DNA of 64,000 nt from Streptomyces sp. NBC_01788 (GCF_035917575.1 NZ_CP109090.1:3596001-3660000), one strand, 5' to 3'; shown: positions 17,210 through 25,567, counted from the stretch's first letter. Notes: a model not told the origin generated them from the letters alone. Numbers and translations: made by a program.

Positions 17210-17902
17210 TCAGCGCTTGGCGACGAACACGTGGGAGGCGACCTCCGCGTCCAGCTCTGCCGCCTCGCCGCTGCTGCCGACCAGCACCCCGCCGGCCGAC
17301 TCCGTCACGCTGACCACCGAGCCGGGCTGCACGCCCGCGCGGCGCAGCGTGTACATCAGCTGCGCGTCCGTCTGGATCGGCTCACCGATCCGGCGGACGA
17401 CCACGGTCTTGCCGTCGGCGCCCGCGTCCAGGTCGGCGAGCGACACCATGCCCTCGTCCAGGAACGGGTCGGCGCCGTCCTTCTCGCCCAGCTCCTCCAG
17501 GCCCGGGATCGGGTTGCCGTACGGCGACTCGGTCGGGTGCCGCAGCAGCTCGAGCACCCTGCGCTCCACGGCCTCGCTCATCACGTGCTCCCAGCGGCAG
17601 GCCTCCGCGTGCACCTGCTCCCACTCCAGGCCGATCACGTCGACCAGCAGGCACTCGGCGAGCCGGTGCTTGCGCATCACGCGCGTGGCCAGCCGGCGGC
17701 CCTCGTCCGTGAGCTCCAGATGCCGGTCCGGCGCCACCGAGACCAGGCCGTCGCGCTCCATCCGCGCGACCGTCTGGCTCACCGTCGGCCCGCTCTGGTC
17801 CAGGCGCTCCGCGATCCGGGCGCGCATGGGCACGACGCCTTCCTCCTCCAGCTCGAGGATGGTGCGGAGATACATCTCCGTGGTGTCGATCAGTCCGGAC
17901 AT
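17210..17902 (-). CDS. dmdR1: Iron-dependent regulator DmdR1 (DtxR/IdeR family)
   Basis: The 230-residue regulator starts at the ATG of MSGLIDTTEMYLRTI, eight bases after GAGGGG. An HTH occupies about 20-70 (ARIAERLDQSGPTVSQTVARMERDGL). The metal-binding and dimer domain follows (HRLAECLLVDVIG, CRWEHVMSEAVERRVLELL, with site-1 and site-2 ligands in the C-E-H pattern), then an SH3-like domain to the end. Fe2+-bound family members bind 19-bp iron boxes and repress siderophore genes. In S. coelicolor it is SCO4394 and overlaps the antiparallel gene adm; an equivalent antisense ORF is present here. Confidence 0.96.
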   Translation of the reverse strand: MSGLIDTTEMYLRTILELEEEGVVPMRARIAERLDQSGPTVSQTVARMERDGLVSVAPDRHLELTDEGRRLATRVMRKHRLAECLLVDVIGLEWEQVHAEACRWEHVMSEAVERRVLELLRHPTESPYGNPIPGLEELGEKDGADPFLDEGMVSLADLDAGADGKTVVVRRIGEPIQTDAQLMYTLRRAGVQPGSVVSVTESAGGVLVGSSGEAAELDAEVASHVFVAKR

Positions 17903-17977
17903 ACGTGCCCCTCGATTACCTCGGCCGGGAGCCTGGCGGCTCCCCGGCGCGTGCGCTGGCCCTGGAGTCAATTCTGA
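17231..17977 (+). CDS. Antiparallel ORF over dmdR1, candidate adm equivalent
   Basis: A 248-codon frame covers dmdR1 on the opposite strand. In S. coelicolor an antiparallel gene, adm, overlapping dmdR1 has been described as making protein and affecting siderophore and antibiotic production. By sequence alone this frame looks like ordinary high-GC antisense (Arg/Ala/His/Leu-rich, no domain). I list it only because of that precedent. A second frame (17073-17990) is also open. Confidence 0.25.
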   Translation: MGGDLRVQLCRLAAAADQHPAGRLRHADHRAGLHARAAQRVHQLRVRLDRLTDPADDHGLAVGARVQVGERHHALVQERVGAVLLAQLLQARDRVAVRRLGRVPQQLEHPALHGLAHHVLPAAGLRVHLLPLQADHVDQQALGEPVLAHHARGQPAALVRELQMPVRRHRDQAVALHPRDRLAHRRPALVQALRDPGAHGHDAFLLQLEDGAEIHLRGVDQSGHTCPSITSAGSLAAPRRVRWPWSQF

Positions 17978-18020
17978 CGCATCCCACTGACAAGCGGGCT
18001 GCCCGCGCGAAACGCAGACG

Positions 18021-18085
18021 ACCCGCGAGCTGGGTCCCTCCGCCTCGGCGGAGGAGCCGGCCGGACGTACCGGCAGCTCGCGGGT
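18021..18085 (-). promoter_or_regulatory. Three-way-junction RNA element in the dmdR1 leader
   Basis: A perfect 12-bp outer stem (18021-18032 with 18074-18085) encloses a second hairpin, CCTCCGCC/GGCGGAGG (18037-18054), and a short CCGG/CCGG helix (57-60 with 70-73). It lies between the short upstream ORF and the dmdR1 start, 119 bases before the latter. It could act as an attenuator, a bidirectional terminator (for antisense transcripts too) or an mRNA-stability element. The fold is read by eye. Confidence 0.5.
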
Positions 18086-18167
18086 CGGGTGACTGCTTGG
18101 AATCGGGCCGGCCGCACGTCTCTGTCACGCGCTGGTCCGGCACCGCACAGGGTGGGGTGACGGGCCG

Positions 18168-18206
18168 CTAGCCCGCAGCCACCTCACGCGTCCGGGTCTC
18201 ACTCAT
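18168..18206 (-). CDS. 12-residue upstream ORF in the dmdR1 transcript
   Basis: ATG at 18206 opens MSETRTREVAAG followed by TAG. It is preceded by GGGAGGTGATCCGG, a near-complete complement of the 16S rRNA 3' end and far stronger than any other ribosome site in the window. A -35/-10 pair lies about 35 bases upstream. The peptide contains no codon run that would suggest classical amino acid attenuation. It could set translation-coupled folding of the downstream three-way junction. Confidence 0.5.
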   Translation of the reverse strand: MSETRTREVAAG

Positions 18207-18239
18207 CTACCGGATCACCTCCCTTCGTGTGTGCACAAC

Positions 18240-18268
18240 ACCCTAGGAAGCGGACCGGCGATACTCAA
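18240..18268 (-). promoter_or_regulatory. dmdR1: Promoter of the upstream ORF-dmdR1 transcript
   Basis: On the minus strand TTGAGT (18268-18263), a 17-base spacer and TAGGGT (18245-18240) give a good HrdB-type promoter. It leaves a leader of about 25 bases before the 12-codon ORF. No iron box is visible in it. Confidence 0.6.
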
Positions 18269-18323
18269 GAGGTTTTTTCGAGCGCGACGGGGACGCCGCC
18301 GCGGCCGAGCCCCTCTCGCGCGC

Positions 18324-19862
18324 TCAGGTGTGGCCGTCGTGCGGCAGAAGGGCCAGGTCGAGGGAGGTGGCGATCCGGGCGGCCACGTCCTCGGCGTAGG
18401 TCGCGTCGCCGCGTTCGAAGGGGGTACGGGCGGAGCCGCGCAGGAAGGTCACGACGCCGAGGGTGCGGCCCCGGCTGCGCAGAACCGCGCACAGGGCGTG
18501 CACGGCGTCCCCCGGCCACTGCCGGGCCTCGGCCCACTCGCGCGCCCGGTCGGCCGGCACGGCCCCGGCGGAGGCCCGCACGGAGCCGGCGCGCTCGACG
18601 CACTGGAGGGCGGGGTGGCCCGTTCCGTAGCGGACGGGCAGCCCGGCCCGGCCGGTGAGCAGGCTGGGCCCGGGGCCGCCGGACGGGGTGGCCGCGGCGC
18701 GGACCAGCCGGACCGGGGCCGCCGTCTCGGAGTCGGCCGGGACGGTCCCGCCCGCCAGGCGGTCGGCCGGGACGGCTCCGCCCGTCACCCGATCGGCCGG
18801 GGCCACGCCCGCCACCCGGTCGATCAGGGCGTGGTCCGCGAAGCCGGCCAGGGCGAAGTCGAGATGGACGGTGACGGCCTCGCCCGGGTCCTCGCACTCG
18901 GCGGCGGCGCGGGCGGCCCGGTGCAGCTGGTTGCCGCGGAACCGCAGCAGCGCGGCCTCCTGCTCGCCCTGCTTGGCCTCGGTGACGTCGGCGAAGAGCC
19001 AGGCGACGCCGAGCGGTACCGGTTCCTCGGCGAGCGGTGAGGAGAGCCGGACGAATCCGCTGCGCCAGCAGCGCCGCCGGTCGCCCTCCGGGGTGCGTAC
19101 GCCCACCCACAGCTCGGCGGGGGCGGGCGGGGCGCCCTCGGCCAGGACATGGGTGAGCGCGCTCTCCAGCTCCTCCAGGCCCTGGGTGAGCAGTTCGCCG
19201 AGCGGCCGGCCGAGGGCCGCCGTGCGGCCGGTGCCGAGGGCCTGGGCCGCGTAGGCGTTGACGACGGCGGGCCGCAGGTCGGCGTCGACGAGGACGACGC
19301 CCCAGAACGCCTCTTCGAACAGGGCCTCGCTGAGTGCGATGGACCGCTCCAGGTCGATCTGCGCGTGCACCTCGCTGAAGGCGCAGTACAGGCCGGCGGG
19401 CTTGCCGTCGGGCCCGTGCACGGCCGCCGACTGGGTCCGCACCAGGACACGGCCGCCGTCCTTGGTGACCAGCGCGAACTCGTGCACCTGCCGTCCGGGG
19501 GCGTGCATGGCGGACATCAGCCGCCCCTCGACCTCCTCGGTGTCCGCGCTGCGCACGGCCCAGCCGGCGAAGCCGTGCCGTCCGACGGCCTCGGCGGCGG
19601 ACCAGCCCAGGATGCGCTCGGCCTCGCGGTTCCAGTGGGTGACAACCCCGTCGGCGTCGAAGGCGCACAGGGCCGCGTCCATGCCGTCGAGGAGGGCGGC
19701 CAGCAGATCGGAGCCGTCATGCATGTCGGAGCCCCGCGGGCCGTCCCGCTCCGGCTCGGGCTCGTCGGGCCCCAGCTCGTCGGTGGCCCCACTACGCCGG
19801 GAAGCACTCACCTGGACCCCCTGCAGGCTGCGTCCGCACGTACGGCGCGTCGTTTCGCTCAC
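18324..19862 (-). CDS. PAS-PAS-GAF sensor protein
   Basis: The 512-residue soluble protein has PAS domain 1 at about 50-165 (ALCAFDADGVVTHWNREAERILGWSAAEAVGRHGF), PAS 2 at about 175-300 (GVVLVDADLRPAVVNAYAAQALG) and a GAF-like C-terminal domain at about 310-505. Many Streptomyces proteins with this layout end in a PP2C/SpoIIE phosphatase, but here nothing follows the GAF. A linker contains a repeated PADR(V/L)(T/A)GG(A/T)VPAD stretch. It probably senses small ligands and modulates a partner protein. The partner is unknown. Confidence 0.85.
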   Translation of the reverse strand: MSETTRRTCGRSLQGVQVSASRRSGATDELGPDEPEPERDGPRGSDMHDGSDLLAALLDGMDAALCAFDADGVVTHWNREAERILGWSAAEAVGRHGFAGWAVRSADTEEVEGRLMSAMHAPGRQVHEFALVTKDGGRVLVRTQSAAVHGPDGKPAGLYCAFSEVHAQIDLERSIALSEALFEEAFWGVVLVDADLRPAVVNAYAAQALGTGRTAALGRPLGELLTQGLEELESALTHVLAEGAPPAPAELWVGVRTPEGDRRRCWRSGFVRLSSPLAEEPVPLGVAWLFADVTEAKQGEQEAALLRFRGNQLHRAARAAAECEDPGEAVTVHLDFALAGFADHALIDRVAGVAPADRVTGGAVPADRLAGGTVPADSETAAPVRLVRAAATPSGGPGPSLLTGRAGLPVRYGTGHPALQCVERAGSVRASAGAVPADRAREWAEARQWPGDAVHALCAVLRSRGRTLGVVTFLRGSARTPFERGDATYAEDVAARIATSLDLALLPHDGHT

Positions 19863-19967
19863 TGGTCATCATTCAACTCGAACGTGACCCAGCACACACC
19901 GGGTTCCCAGAACATTGAAGGAATTACCGTCCGCGGAAATTCCCCGCGACGGGTCGATCGGGACAGG

Positions 19968-20723
19968 TCAGTGCCGGTAGAAGATCCGGTCGGCGTACCG
20001 GTCGAAGACCTGGGCGTTCCACTCGCGGCCGCCGTCGACGTTGCCCGAGCGCAGCAGCGGCGGTTCGATGCCGCGGTCGGCGAGGACGGCGGCGGCGGTG
20101 GCCATGACCGCCTGGAGCAGGGCGGAGGTCACGACGGTGGAGGCGGACGCGAAGGGGGCCGCGACGGTGTCGAGGGTGAGTTCGGCGTCCCCGACCGCGA
20201 TCTTGGAGTCGAGGACGATGTCGCAGTGGTCCTTCAGGAACGTCCCCGAGGCGTTCCGTGAGGTGGTTTCGGTCGCGTAGGCCACCGAGGTCACGCCGAC
20301 GACCCGGACGCCGACGGCGCGGGCGCGGGCGGCCATCTCCACGGGCAGGGCGTTGCGCCCGGACAGCGAGATGACCACCAGGGCGTCGCCGGAGCGGAGG
20401 GGAGAGGTGTCCAGGACGGCGGAGGCGAGGCCGTCGACGCGTTCCAGGGCGGAGCCGAGGGTGGCGGGCACGACGTCGACGCCGACGGTGCCGGGAACGG
20501 CGAGCAGGTTCATCAGGGCCAGCCCGCCCGCGCGGTAGACGAGGTCCTGGGCGGCGAGGGAGGAGTGGCCGGCACCGAAGGCGAACAGGCGGCCGCCGGC
20601 GGCCACGGTGTCGGCGAGCAGCGTCCCGGCCGCCGCGATCTGCTCGGCCTCCTCGTCCCTGACCCGCTGGAGCAGGCCGATGGCGGCGTCGAGGAACTGG
20701 CCGGCCGGCGTGCGGTCGCTCAT
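19968..20723 (-). CDS. SIS-domain protein, UPF0309 family
   Basis: The 251-residue protein carries one SIS (sugar isomerase) domain: GGRLFAFGAGHSSLAAQDLVYRAGG at the phosphosugar-binding loop and DALVVISLSGRNALPVEMA for the second loop. It matches UPF0309 (SCO4393 in S. coelicolor). Its substrate is unknown, though an aminosugar phosphate is likely from the fold. The ATG at 20723 is chosen over an upstream in-frame start at 20765 because of family length. Confidence 0.92.
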   Translation of the reverse strand: MSDRTPAGQFLDAAIGLLQRVRDEEAEQIAAAGTLLADTVAAGGRLFAFGAGHSSLAAQDLVYRAGGLALMNLLAVPGTVGVDVVPATLGSALERVDGLASAVLDTSPLRSGDALVVISLSGRNALPVEMAARARAVGVRVVGVTSVAYATETTSRNASGTFLKDHCDIVLDSKIAVGDAELTLDTVAAPFASASTVVTSALLQAVMATAAAVLADRGIEPPLLRSGNVDGGREWNAQVFDRYADRIFYRH

Positions 20724-20820
20724 GCGTGGTCCGTCCCTTCGGGGCGACTGTGTGTCGCGGATCACGGTGAGGTCTGGACCAGAGCCGTGTCAATACGGCG
20801 CCGTCCGCGACGGGGCCGCC

Positions 20821-21498
20821 TCAGGGGCTCAGCCGCTCCACGCGCCAGCCGCCGTCCGGCTCGCCCACGTACCGCAGGCGGTCGTGCAGGCGGTTCTCGC
20901 GGCCCTGCCAGAACTCCACCGAGCGCGGGGCGACCCGGAAGCCGCCCCAGTGCGGCGGGACGGGCACCTGCTCGCCCTCGGGGTAGCGGGCGGCCAGCTC
21001 GGCGTAGGAGGCGTCGAGCTCCGCACGGCCGGCGATCACCGAGGACTGGGCACTGGCCCAGGCGCCGAGCTGGGAGCCGTGCGGACGGGTGCGGAAGTAC
21101 GCGGCGGTCTCGTCGCGGCCGGTGCGGCGGGCGACGCCCTGGACGATGACCTGGCGGGCCATGGGGTGCCAGGGGAAGAGCAGGGAGACATGCGGGTTCC
21201 CGGCCAGGTCGCGGCCCTTGCGGGAGTCGTAGTTGGTGTAGAAGACGAAGCCCTGCTCGTCGAAGGACTTCAGCAGCACCGTGCGGGAGCTGGGCCGGCC
21301 GTCGGCGTCCGCGGTGGAGACGACCACGGCGTTGGGTTCGAACAGCCGGGCCTCGGTCGCGGCCTGCTGGAACCAGCGGGCGAACTGGGCGACGGGGGTG
21401 GCGGCCAACTCGTCCTCGGCCAGTCCCTCGGCCCGGTAGTGCATGCGCATGGAGGCGAGGTCGAAGGGGGCGGTCTCACCGGCTTCTCGGTCGGTCAC
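20821..21498 (-). CDS. pdxH: Pyridoxamine 5'-phosphate oxidase
   Basis: The 225-residue FMN enzyme oxidises PNP/PMP to PLP. Diagnostic segments are [29 protein letters not shown] (FMN and PLP contacts), [13 protein letters not shown] and the C-terminal [13 protein letters not shown]...W..ERLSP signature. It starts at GTG (21498); no in-frame ATG fits. It is divergent from the citrate synthase gene with a 279-base promoter region between them. Confidence 0.97.
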   Translation of the reverse strand: MTDREAGETAPFDLASMRMHYRAEGLAEDELAATPVAQFARWFQQAATEARLFEPNAVVVSTADADGRPSSRTVLLKSFDEQGFVFYTNYDSRKGRDLAGNPHVSLLFPWHPMARQVIVQGVARRTGRDETAAYFRTRPHGSQLGAWASAQSSVIAGRAELDASYAELAARYPEGEQVPVPPHWGGFRVAPRSVEFWQGRENRLHDRLRYVGEPDGGWRVERLSP

Positions 21499-21777
21499 GC
21501 GGTCATCCTGCCGTATCCGGCGGTCGCCCTTGCGGAGTACCCTCGCCCTCCACCGGGATCCGAGGTGGCACTGAGTGCCGCCCCACTCCCCTTTTGTGGC
21601 ACTCGGGGTTATGGTGCTGCTGTCGATCCGGTCGGGTGACAGCCCACCGCGCGGGGCGTCGTCCCGGCAGTCCCGGTAATCCCCTCGGCCCCAGCCCCCA
21701 TCGGTCCTCGTCACCTCGGTCGTCCCGTCGCAGTCTCTGTCGCACCCTCTGTCGCACAGACCACAAGGAGCCGCCTG

Positions 21778-22878
21778 ATGTCCGACTTCGTACCCGGTCT
21801 CGAAGGAGTCGTCGCGTTCGAGACGGAGATCGCCGAACCGGACAAGGAGGGCGGCGCCCTCCGGTACCGGGGCGTCGACATCGAGGAACTCGTCGGTCAG
21901 ATCTCCTTCGGCAACGTCTGGGGGCTGCTGGTCGACGGCGCCTTCGACCCGGGCCTGCCGCCCGCCGAGCCGTTCCCGATCCCCGTGCACTCCGGGGACA
22001 TCCGTGTCGACGTCCAGTCGGCGCTGGCGATGCTCGCCCCGGTGTGGGGCCTGAAACCGCTGCTGGACATCGACGTGGAGCGGGCGCGCGACGATCTGGC
22101 GCGGGCCGCCGTCATGGCGCTGTCGTACGTCGCCCAGTCGGCGCGTGGGCAGGGCGTGCCGATGGTGCCGCAGCGGGAGATCGACAAGGCCCGCTCCATC
22201 ACCGAGCGGTTCATGATCCGCTGGCGGGGCGAGCCGGACCCCAAGCACGTGGCCGCCGTCGACGCGTACTGGACGTCCGCCGCCGAGCACGGCATGAACG
22301 CCTCCACGTTCACCGCCCGCGTCATCGCCTCCACCGGCGCCGACGTGGCGGCCGCCCTGTCGGGCGCGGTGGGCGCCATGTCCGGCCCGCTGCACGGCGG
22401 CGCGCCCTCCCGGGTCCTCGGCATGATCGAGGAGATCGAGCGGACCGGGGACGCGGAGGGCTACGTCAGGAACGCCCTGGACCGCGGTGAGCGGCTGATG
22501 GGATTCGGCCACCGGGTGTACCGGGCCGAGGATCCACGCGCGCGCGTGCTGCGCCGCACCGCCCGGGAGCTCGGAGCCCCGCGCTACGAGGTCGCCGAGG
22601 CCCTGGAGAAGGCCGCCCTGGAGGAGCTGCACAACCGCCGGCCGGACCGGGTGCTGGCCACGAACGTCGAGTTCTGGGCGGCGATCATGCTGGACTTCGC
22701 CGAGGTGCCGGCGCACATGTTCACGTCGATGTTCACGTGCGCGCGTACCGCGGGCTGGTCGGCGCACATCCTGGAGCAGAAGCGCACCGGCCGCCTGGTG
22801 CGCCCCTCCGCCCGCTACGTCGGTCCCGGCCCGCGCAGCCCGCGGGAGATCGCGGGCTACGACAACATCTCGCACTGA
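21778..22878 (+). CDS. Citrate synthase 2 (citrate/2-methylcitrate synthase family)
   Basis: This 366-residue protein is shorter than the main type I enzyme. It keeps H171 (EHGMNAST), H206 (GPLHGGAP) and H245 ([14 protein letters not shown]), equivalent to E. coli H229, H264 and H305. The catalytic aspartate position (E. coli D362, NVDF) is Glu298 (NVEFWAA). The family condenses acetyl-CoA or propionyl-CoA with oxaloacetate. The D-to-E change and the existence of other citrate synthases in Streptomyces make a specialised or weaker activity possible. Confidence 0.9.
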   Translation: MSDFVPGLEGVVAFETEIAEPDKEGGALRYRGVDIEELVGQISFGNVWGLLVDGAFDPGLPPAEPFPIPVHSGDIRVDVQSALAMLAPVWGLKPLLDIDVERARDDLARAAVMALSYVAQSARGQGVPMVPQREIDKARSITERFMIRWRGEPDPKHVAAVDAYWTSAAEHGMNASTFTARVIASTGADVAAALSGAVGAMSGPLHGGAPSRVLGMIEEIERTGDAEGYVRNALDRGERLMGFGHRVYRAEDPRARVLRRTARELGAPRYEVAEALEKAALEELHNRRPDRVLATNVEFWAAIMLDFAEVPAHMFTSMFTCARTAGWSAHILEQKRTGRLVRPSARYVGPGPRSPREIAGYDNISH

Positions 22879-22892
22879 CCGGGCACTTCACC

Positions 22893-22942
22893 GCATCCGG
22901 CCGGCACGTGCGGCATCGCATCCGGCCGGCACGCGCGGCATC
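22893..22942. repeat. 25-bp tandem duplication
   Basis: Two adjacent 25-base copies (22893-22917, 22918-22942) differ at one position (GTG versus GCG). They sit between the converging citrate synthase and oxygenase genes, and the second copy reaches the oxygenase stop codon. This looks like a slippage duplication. Confidence 0.8.
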
Positions 22943-23969
22943 ACGCGGGGCTCAGCAGCTCCGCGTGATGCCGTTGGGCCACCAGCGGGTGGGCGCGGAC
23001 CTTTCCTTTCAACTCGTTGTAGCCGTACTCGGCGAACAGCGGATTGCCCGGGTCGTCCGTGACACCGGGCGCGGTCGAGGCGTGCGGGAAGGGCAGCGGG
23101 GCGACGCGGGCGTCCAGGCGCGGGTTGTAGAAGAACGGCACCGAGAACCGCTCGGTGGCACCGGGCGGGGAGACGACCCGGTGGTTGGTGGCGACGAGGT
23201 AGCCGTCGGTGGCGACCTCCAGCAGCTCACCGAGGTTGACGACGAACGCGCCCTCGATCGGCGGCACGTCGTGGAAGAGCCCGTCCGCGCGCTGCACCTG
23301 GAGCCCGCCGATCCGGTCCTGGAGCAGCAGGGTGAGGAAGCCGTAGTCCTTGTGGGCGCCGACGCCCTGGTCGGTGCCGTCGCCGGCGCTGCCCGGGTAA
23401 CGGACGAGCTTGAGGTGCGGGTGGGCGTGCTCGCCGAAGACGGGGTCGTAGAAGTCGGCGGGCGCGCCGATGGCGGTGAGCAGCTCGTGCAGCAGCCTGC
23501 GGGCGACGGCGCCGAGCCGGTCGATCCAGGCGAGCGCGGCGGTGCGCAGCTCGGGCAGGGCGGCCGGCCACTGGTTGGGGCCCTGGAGCCACCAGTACGC
23601 GGGCTCGCCGGGGCCGGGGACGCGGGCGGGTCGCTCGGCGCCTATGTCGAGCTGGTCGCGCCAGTCGCGGGCACCGCCGGTGCGCTCGTCCCCGGTGCGC
23701 GTGTAGCCGCGGAAGTGGGGCGAGTTGACGTTGTCCAGGGCGAGGCGGTCGGCCTCGGGGAGCCGGAAGAAGGCGTGCATGGCGTCGAGCAGCGCGTCGG
23801 TCTCGGCCCGGGTGACGCCGTGCCCGACGAGCTGGAAGAAGCCCACGTCGTGGGCGGCACCGTGCAACTGCTCGTGCAGCAGCGCCCGTTCGCGGGGACC
23901 GCGGTCGGCGGCTGCGAGGTCGATGATGGGGAGCTGGTCGTACGACGGGTTCGTCGCCGTGTTCGTCAT
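22941..23969 (-). CDS. 2-oxoglutarate/Fe(II) oxygenase, isopenicillin N synthase-like family
   Basis: The 342-residue protein has a DIOX_N region (LPIIDLAAADRG) and the catalytic 2OG-FeII_Oxy domain: metal ligands H-X-D in AHKDYGF and the distal H in TNHRVV, plus the R-F-S substrate/2OG motif (ERFSVPFF). It is a soluble monooxygenase or desaturase-type enzyme of unknown substrate; no beta-lactam genes are nearby, so it is not IPNS itself. A short RRHVD-type leader ORF lies 125 bases upstream on the same strand. Confidence 0.92.
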   Translation of the reverse strand: MTNTATNPSYDQLPIIDLAAADRGPRERALLHEQLHGAAHDVGFFQLVGHGVTRAETDALLDAMHAFFRLPEADRLALDNVNSPHFRGYTRTGDERTGGARDWRDQLDIGAERPARVPGPGEPAYWWLQGPNQWPAALPELRTAALAWIDRLGAVARRLLHELLTAIGAPADFYDPVFGEHAHPHLKLVRYPGSAGDGTDQGVGAHKDYGFLTLLLQDRIGGLQVQRADGLFHDVPPIEGAFVVNLGELLEVATDGYLVATNHRVVSPPGATERFSVPFFYNPRLDARVAPLPFPHASTAPGVTDDPGNPLFAEYGYNELKGKVRAHPLVAQRHHAELLSPA

Positions 23970-24093
23970 GGGTCACGTCCGCAGGGTGTACGGGTCCCGG
24001 GCGGCCGCCGTGGGTGGGCGCGCGGCACGGGTTCCGGAGGAGGGAAACCGGGTGAGAGGTGCGGGGCGATCGGCCGCCGCGGAAGGGGCAGGG

Positions 24094-24171
24094 TCAGGCG
24101 GAGCGCCGACAGCCCATGCTCGTGACGCGCACGTAGTCCACGTGGCGGCGTCGCACGAGCGGCAAGAACAT
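24094..24171 (-). CDS. RRHVD-type leader peptide
   Basis: The 25-residue ORF contains RRRHVDYVRVTSMGC near its end, the pattern of the short actinomycete 'putative leader peptides' with a conserved C-terminal cysteine, thought to act in cysteine-linked attenuation. A TACCCT -10-like hexamer lies six bases before the ATG, so the mRNA is probably leaderless, as is usual for these ORFs. An in-frame GTG lies two codons upstream. It precedes the 2OG oxygenase gene, presumably controlling it. Confidence 0.7.
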   Translation of the reverse strand: MFLPLVRRRHVDYVRVTSMGCRRSA

Positions 24172-24215
24172 GCGCACAGGGTACTGCGGGGCGGGCGACA
24201 GCGGTGTGGCCCGGT

Positions 24216-24845
24216 TCACGCGGTGGCCGGACCGCGGCCCAGCGCCTCCTCCAGGAGGGCCGCCCACTGGGCGACCACGCGTTCGCGGCGGGCGGTGTCG
24301 TCGGTGAGGAGGTTGGCCAGGCCGAGGCCGCGGGCCATGTCGAGGAAGCCCTGGACGGTTTCGCGGGCGCCGGGACGGGCCTCGTCCGCGCCCAGCAACT
24401 CGACCGCTATCCGGTGCGTGTCCCGGCCCACGTGGGCCTCCAACTCGGTCACGCGGGGGCGTAGTTGGTCTTCGTTGGAGGCGGCCACCCACAGGTGGAG
24501 CGCGGCGCGGAAGAGGGGCCCGGTGTAGAGGTCGACGATCGCGGCGACCACGGCCCGCCGGTCGCCGGCCGCGCCCTCGGGGAACAGGTCGCGCAGGGCG
24601 GTGGAGCGTTCCTCGGCCACGTACTCGACGGCGGCGGTGAACAGGTCCTCGCGGGTGGGGAAGTGGTGCTGGGCGGCGCCTCGGGAGACACCGGCGCGTT
24701 CGGCGACCACCGAGACCGTGGACCCGGCCCAGCCGTGTTCGGCGAGGCAGGCCACGGCGGCCTGGAGGAGCCGCTGCCGGGTGGCCCGGCTGCGGTCCTG
24801 CTTGGGGGCGCGTTCCGCGCGGTCGTGTGTGGTCACACCGCCCAT
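24216..24845 (-). CDS. TetR/AcrR-family transcriptional regulator
   Basis: The 209-residue protein has an N-terminal HTH (TRQRLLQAAVACLAEHGWAG...SRGAAQHHFPTREDLF, about 23-65) and a helical ligand domain. It is the last gene of the acyl-CoA catabolic operon; its start overlaps the enoyl-CoA hydratase stop (a GTG at 24836 gives an exact GTGA overlap and may be the real start). It most likely regulates the operon, with an acyl-CoA-type effector as in many such clusters. Confidence 0.92.
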   Translation of the reverse strand: MGGVTTHDRAERAPKQDRSRATRQRLLQAAVACLAEHGWAGSTVSVVAERAGVSRGAAQHHFPTREDLFTAAVEYVAEERSTALRDLFPEGAAGDRRAVVAAIVDLYTGPLFRAALHLWVAASNEDQLRPRVTELEAHVGRDTHRIAVELLGADEARPGARETVQGFLDMARGLGLANLLTDDTARRERVVAQWAALLEEALGRGPATA

Positions 24846-25567
24846 TCGGGATCCCGTCGTTCGAGGAAGGCCGTCATGCCCTCGCGCGCCTGCGCGGAGG
24901 AGAACAGCCGGGCCGAGAGCGCGGTCAGGGCGGCCGCGTCCCGGTCGAAGGCTTCCAGCACCCTAGTCGTGAGCAGTCGTTTCGTCTCGGCCAGCGCCTG
25001 GGGTGAGGAGCGGCGCAGGCCGTCGAGGATCGGCTCCAGTACGGCGTCGGCGTCGTCCCCGGCGGCCGTCAGCAGGCCGGTCCTGACCGCCTCGGCCGCG
25101 TCGAACCGTTCCCCGGTGAGGCAGTGGCGGGCCAGCGCGCGCGGGTCGGCGCGGGGCAGCAGCGGCAGCGAGATCACCGCGGGGGCCACCCCGATGCGCA
25201 CCTCGGTGAACGCGAACGTGGCCCGGTGCGAGGCGACGGCGATGTCGCAGGCCGCGAGCAGCCCGAGACCGCCCGCGCGAACGTGTCCGGTGACCCGGGC
25301 GACGACCGGCTTGGGCAGTTCGACGATCTGCCGCAGCAGGTCCACCAGCGCCTCGGGCCGGGGAGGGTCGCGCAGGTCGGCGCCCGCGCTGAAGGTGGTG
25401 CCGGTGTGGGTGAGGACGACGGCGCGTACCCCGCCGTCCCCGGCGCAGTCGGCCAACGCGGCGGCCAGTTGCCCGACGAGCGCCGCCGACAGGGCGTTGC
25501 GGTTGCCCGGCGAGTCCAGGCCGAGCGTCTCTACGGCACGCGCGCGTGTACGTCCGATCAGGGTCAT
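24833..25567 (-). CDS. Enoyl-CoA hydratase/isomerase family protein (AtuE/LiuC-like)
   Basis: The 244-residue crotonase-fold protein has oxyanion-hole segments FSAGADLRD (about 59-67) and AGGLGLLAACDIAVAS. The second catalytic glutamate position sits near FTEVRIGVAP (E/V region). The ATG at 25567 follows GGGAG and is preferred over the GTG five codons upstream. In the proposed pathway it hydrates the carboxylated enoyl-CoA product, as AtuE or LiuC do. The substrate is inferred from neighbours only. Confidence 0.9.
   Translation of the reverse strand: MTLIGRTRARAVETLGLDSPGNRNALSAALVGQLAAALADCAGDGGVRAVVLTHTGTTFSAGADLRDPPRPEALVDLLRQIVELPKPVVARVTGHVRAGGLGLLAACDIAVASHRATFAFTEVRIGVAPAVISLPLLPRADPRALARHCLTGERFDAAEAVRTGLLTAAGDDADAVLEPILDGLRRSSPQALAETKRLLTTRVLEAFDRDAAALTALSARLFSSAQAREGMTAFLERRDPEWAV

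Noticed and set aside
22941..23969. True isopenicillin N synthase and a beta-lactam cluster
   Set aside because: Only the shared 2OG/Fe(II) oxygenase fold is present. No ACV synthetase or related genes are in the window.
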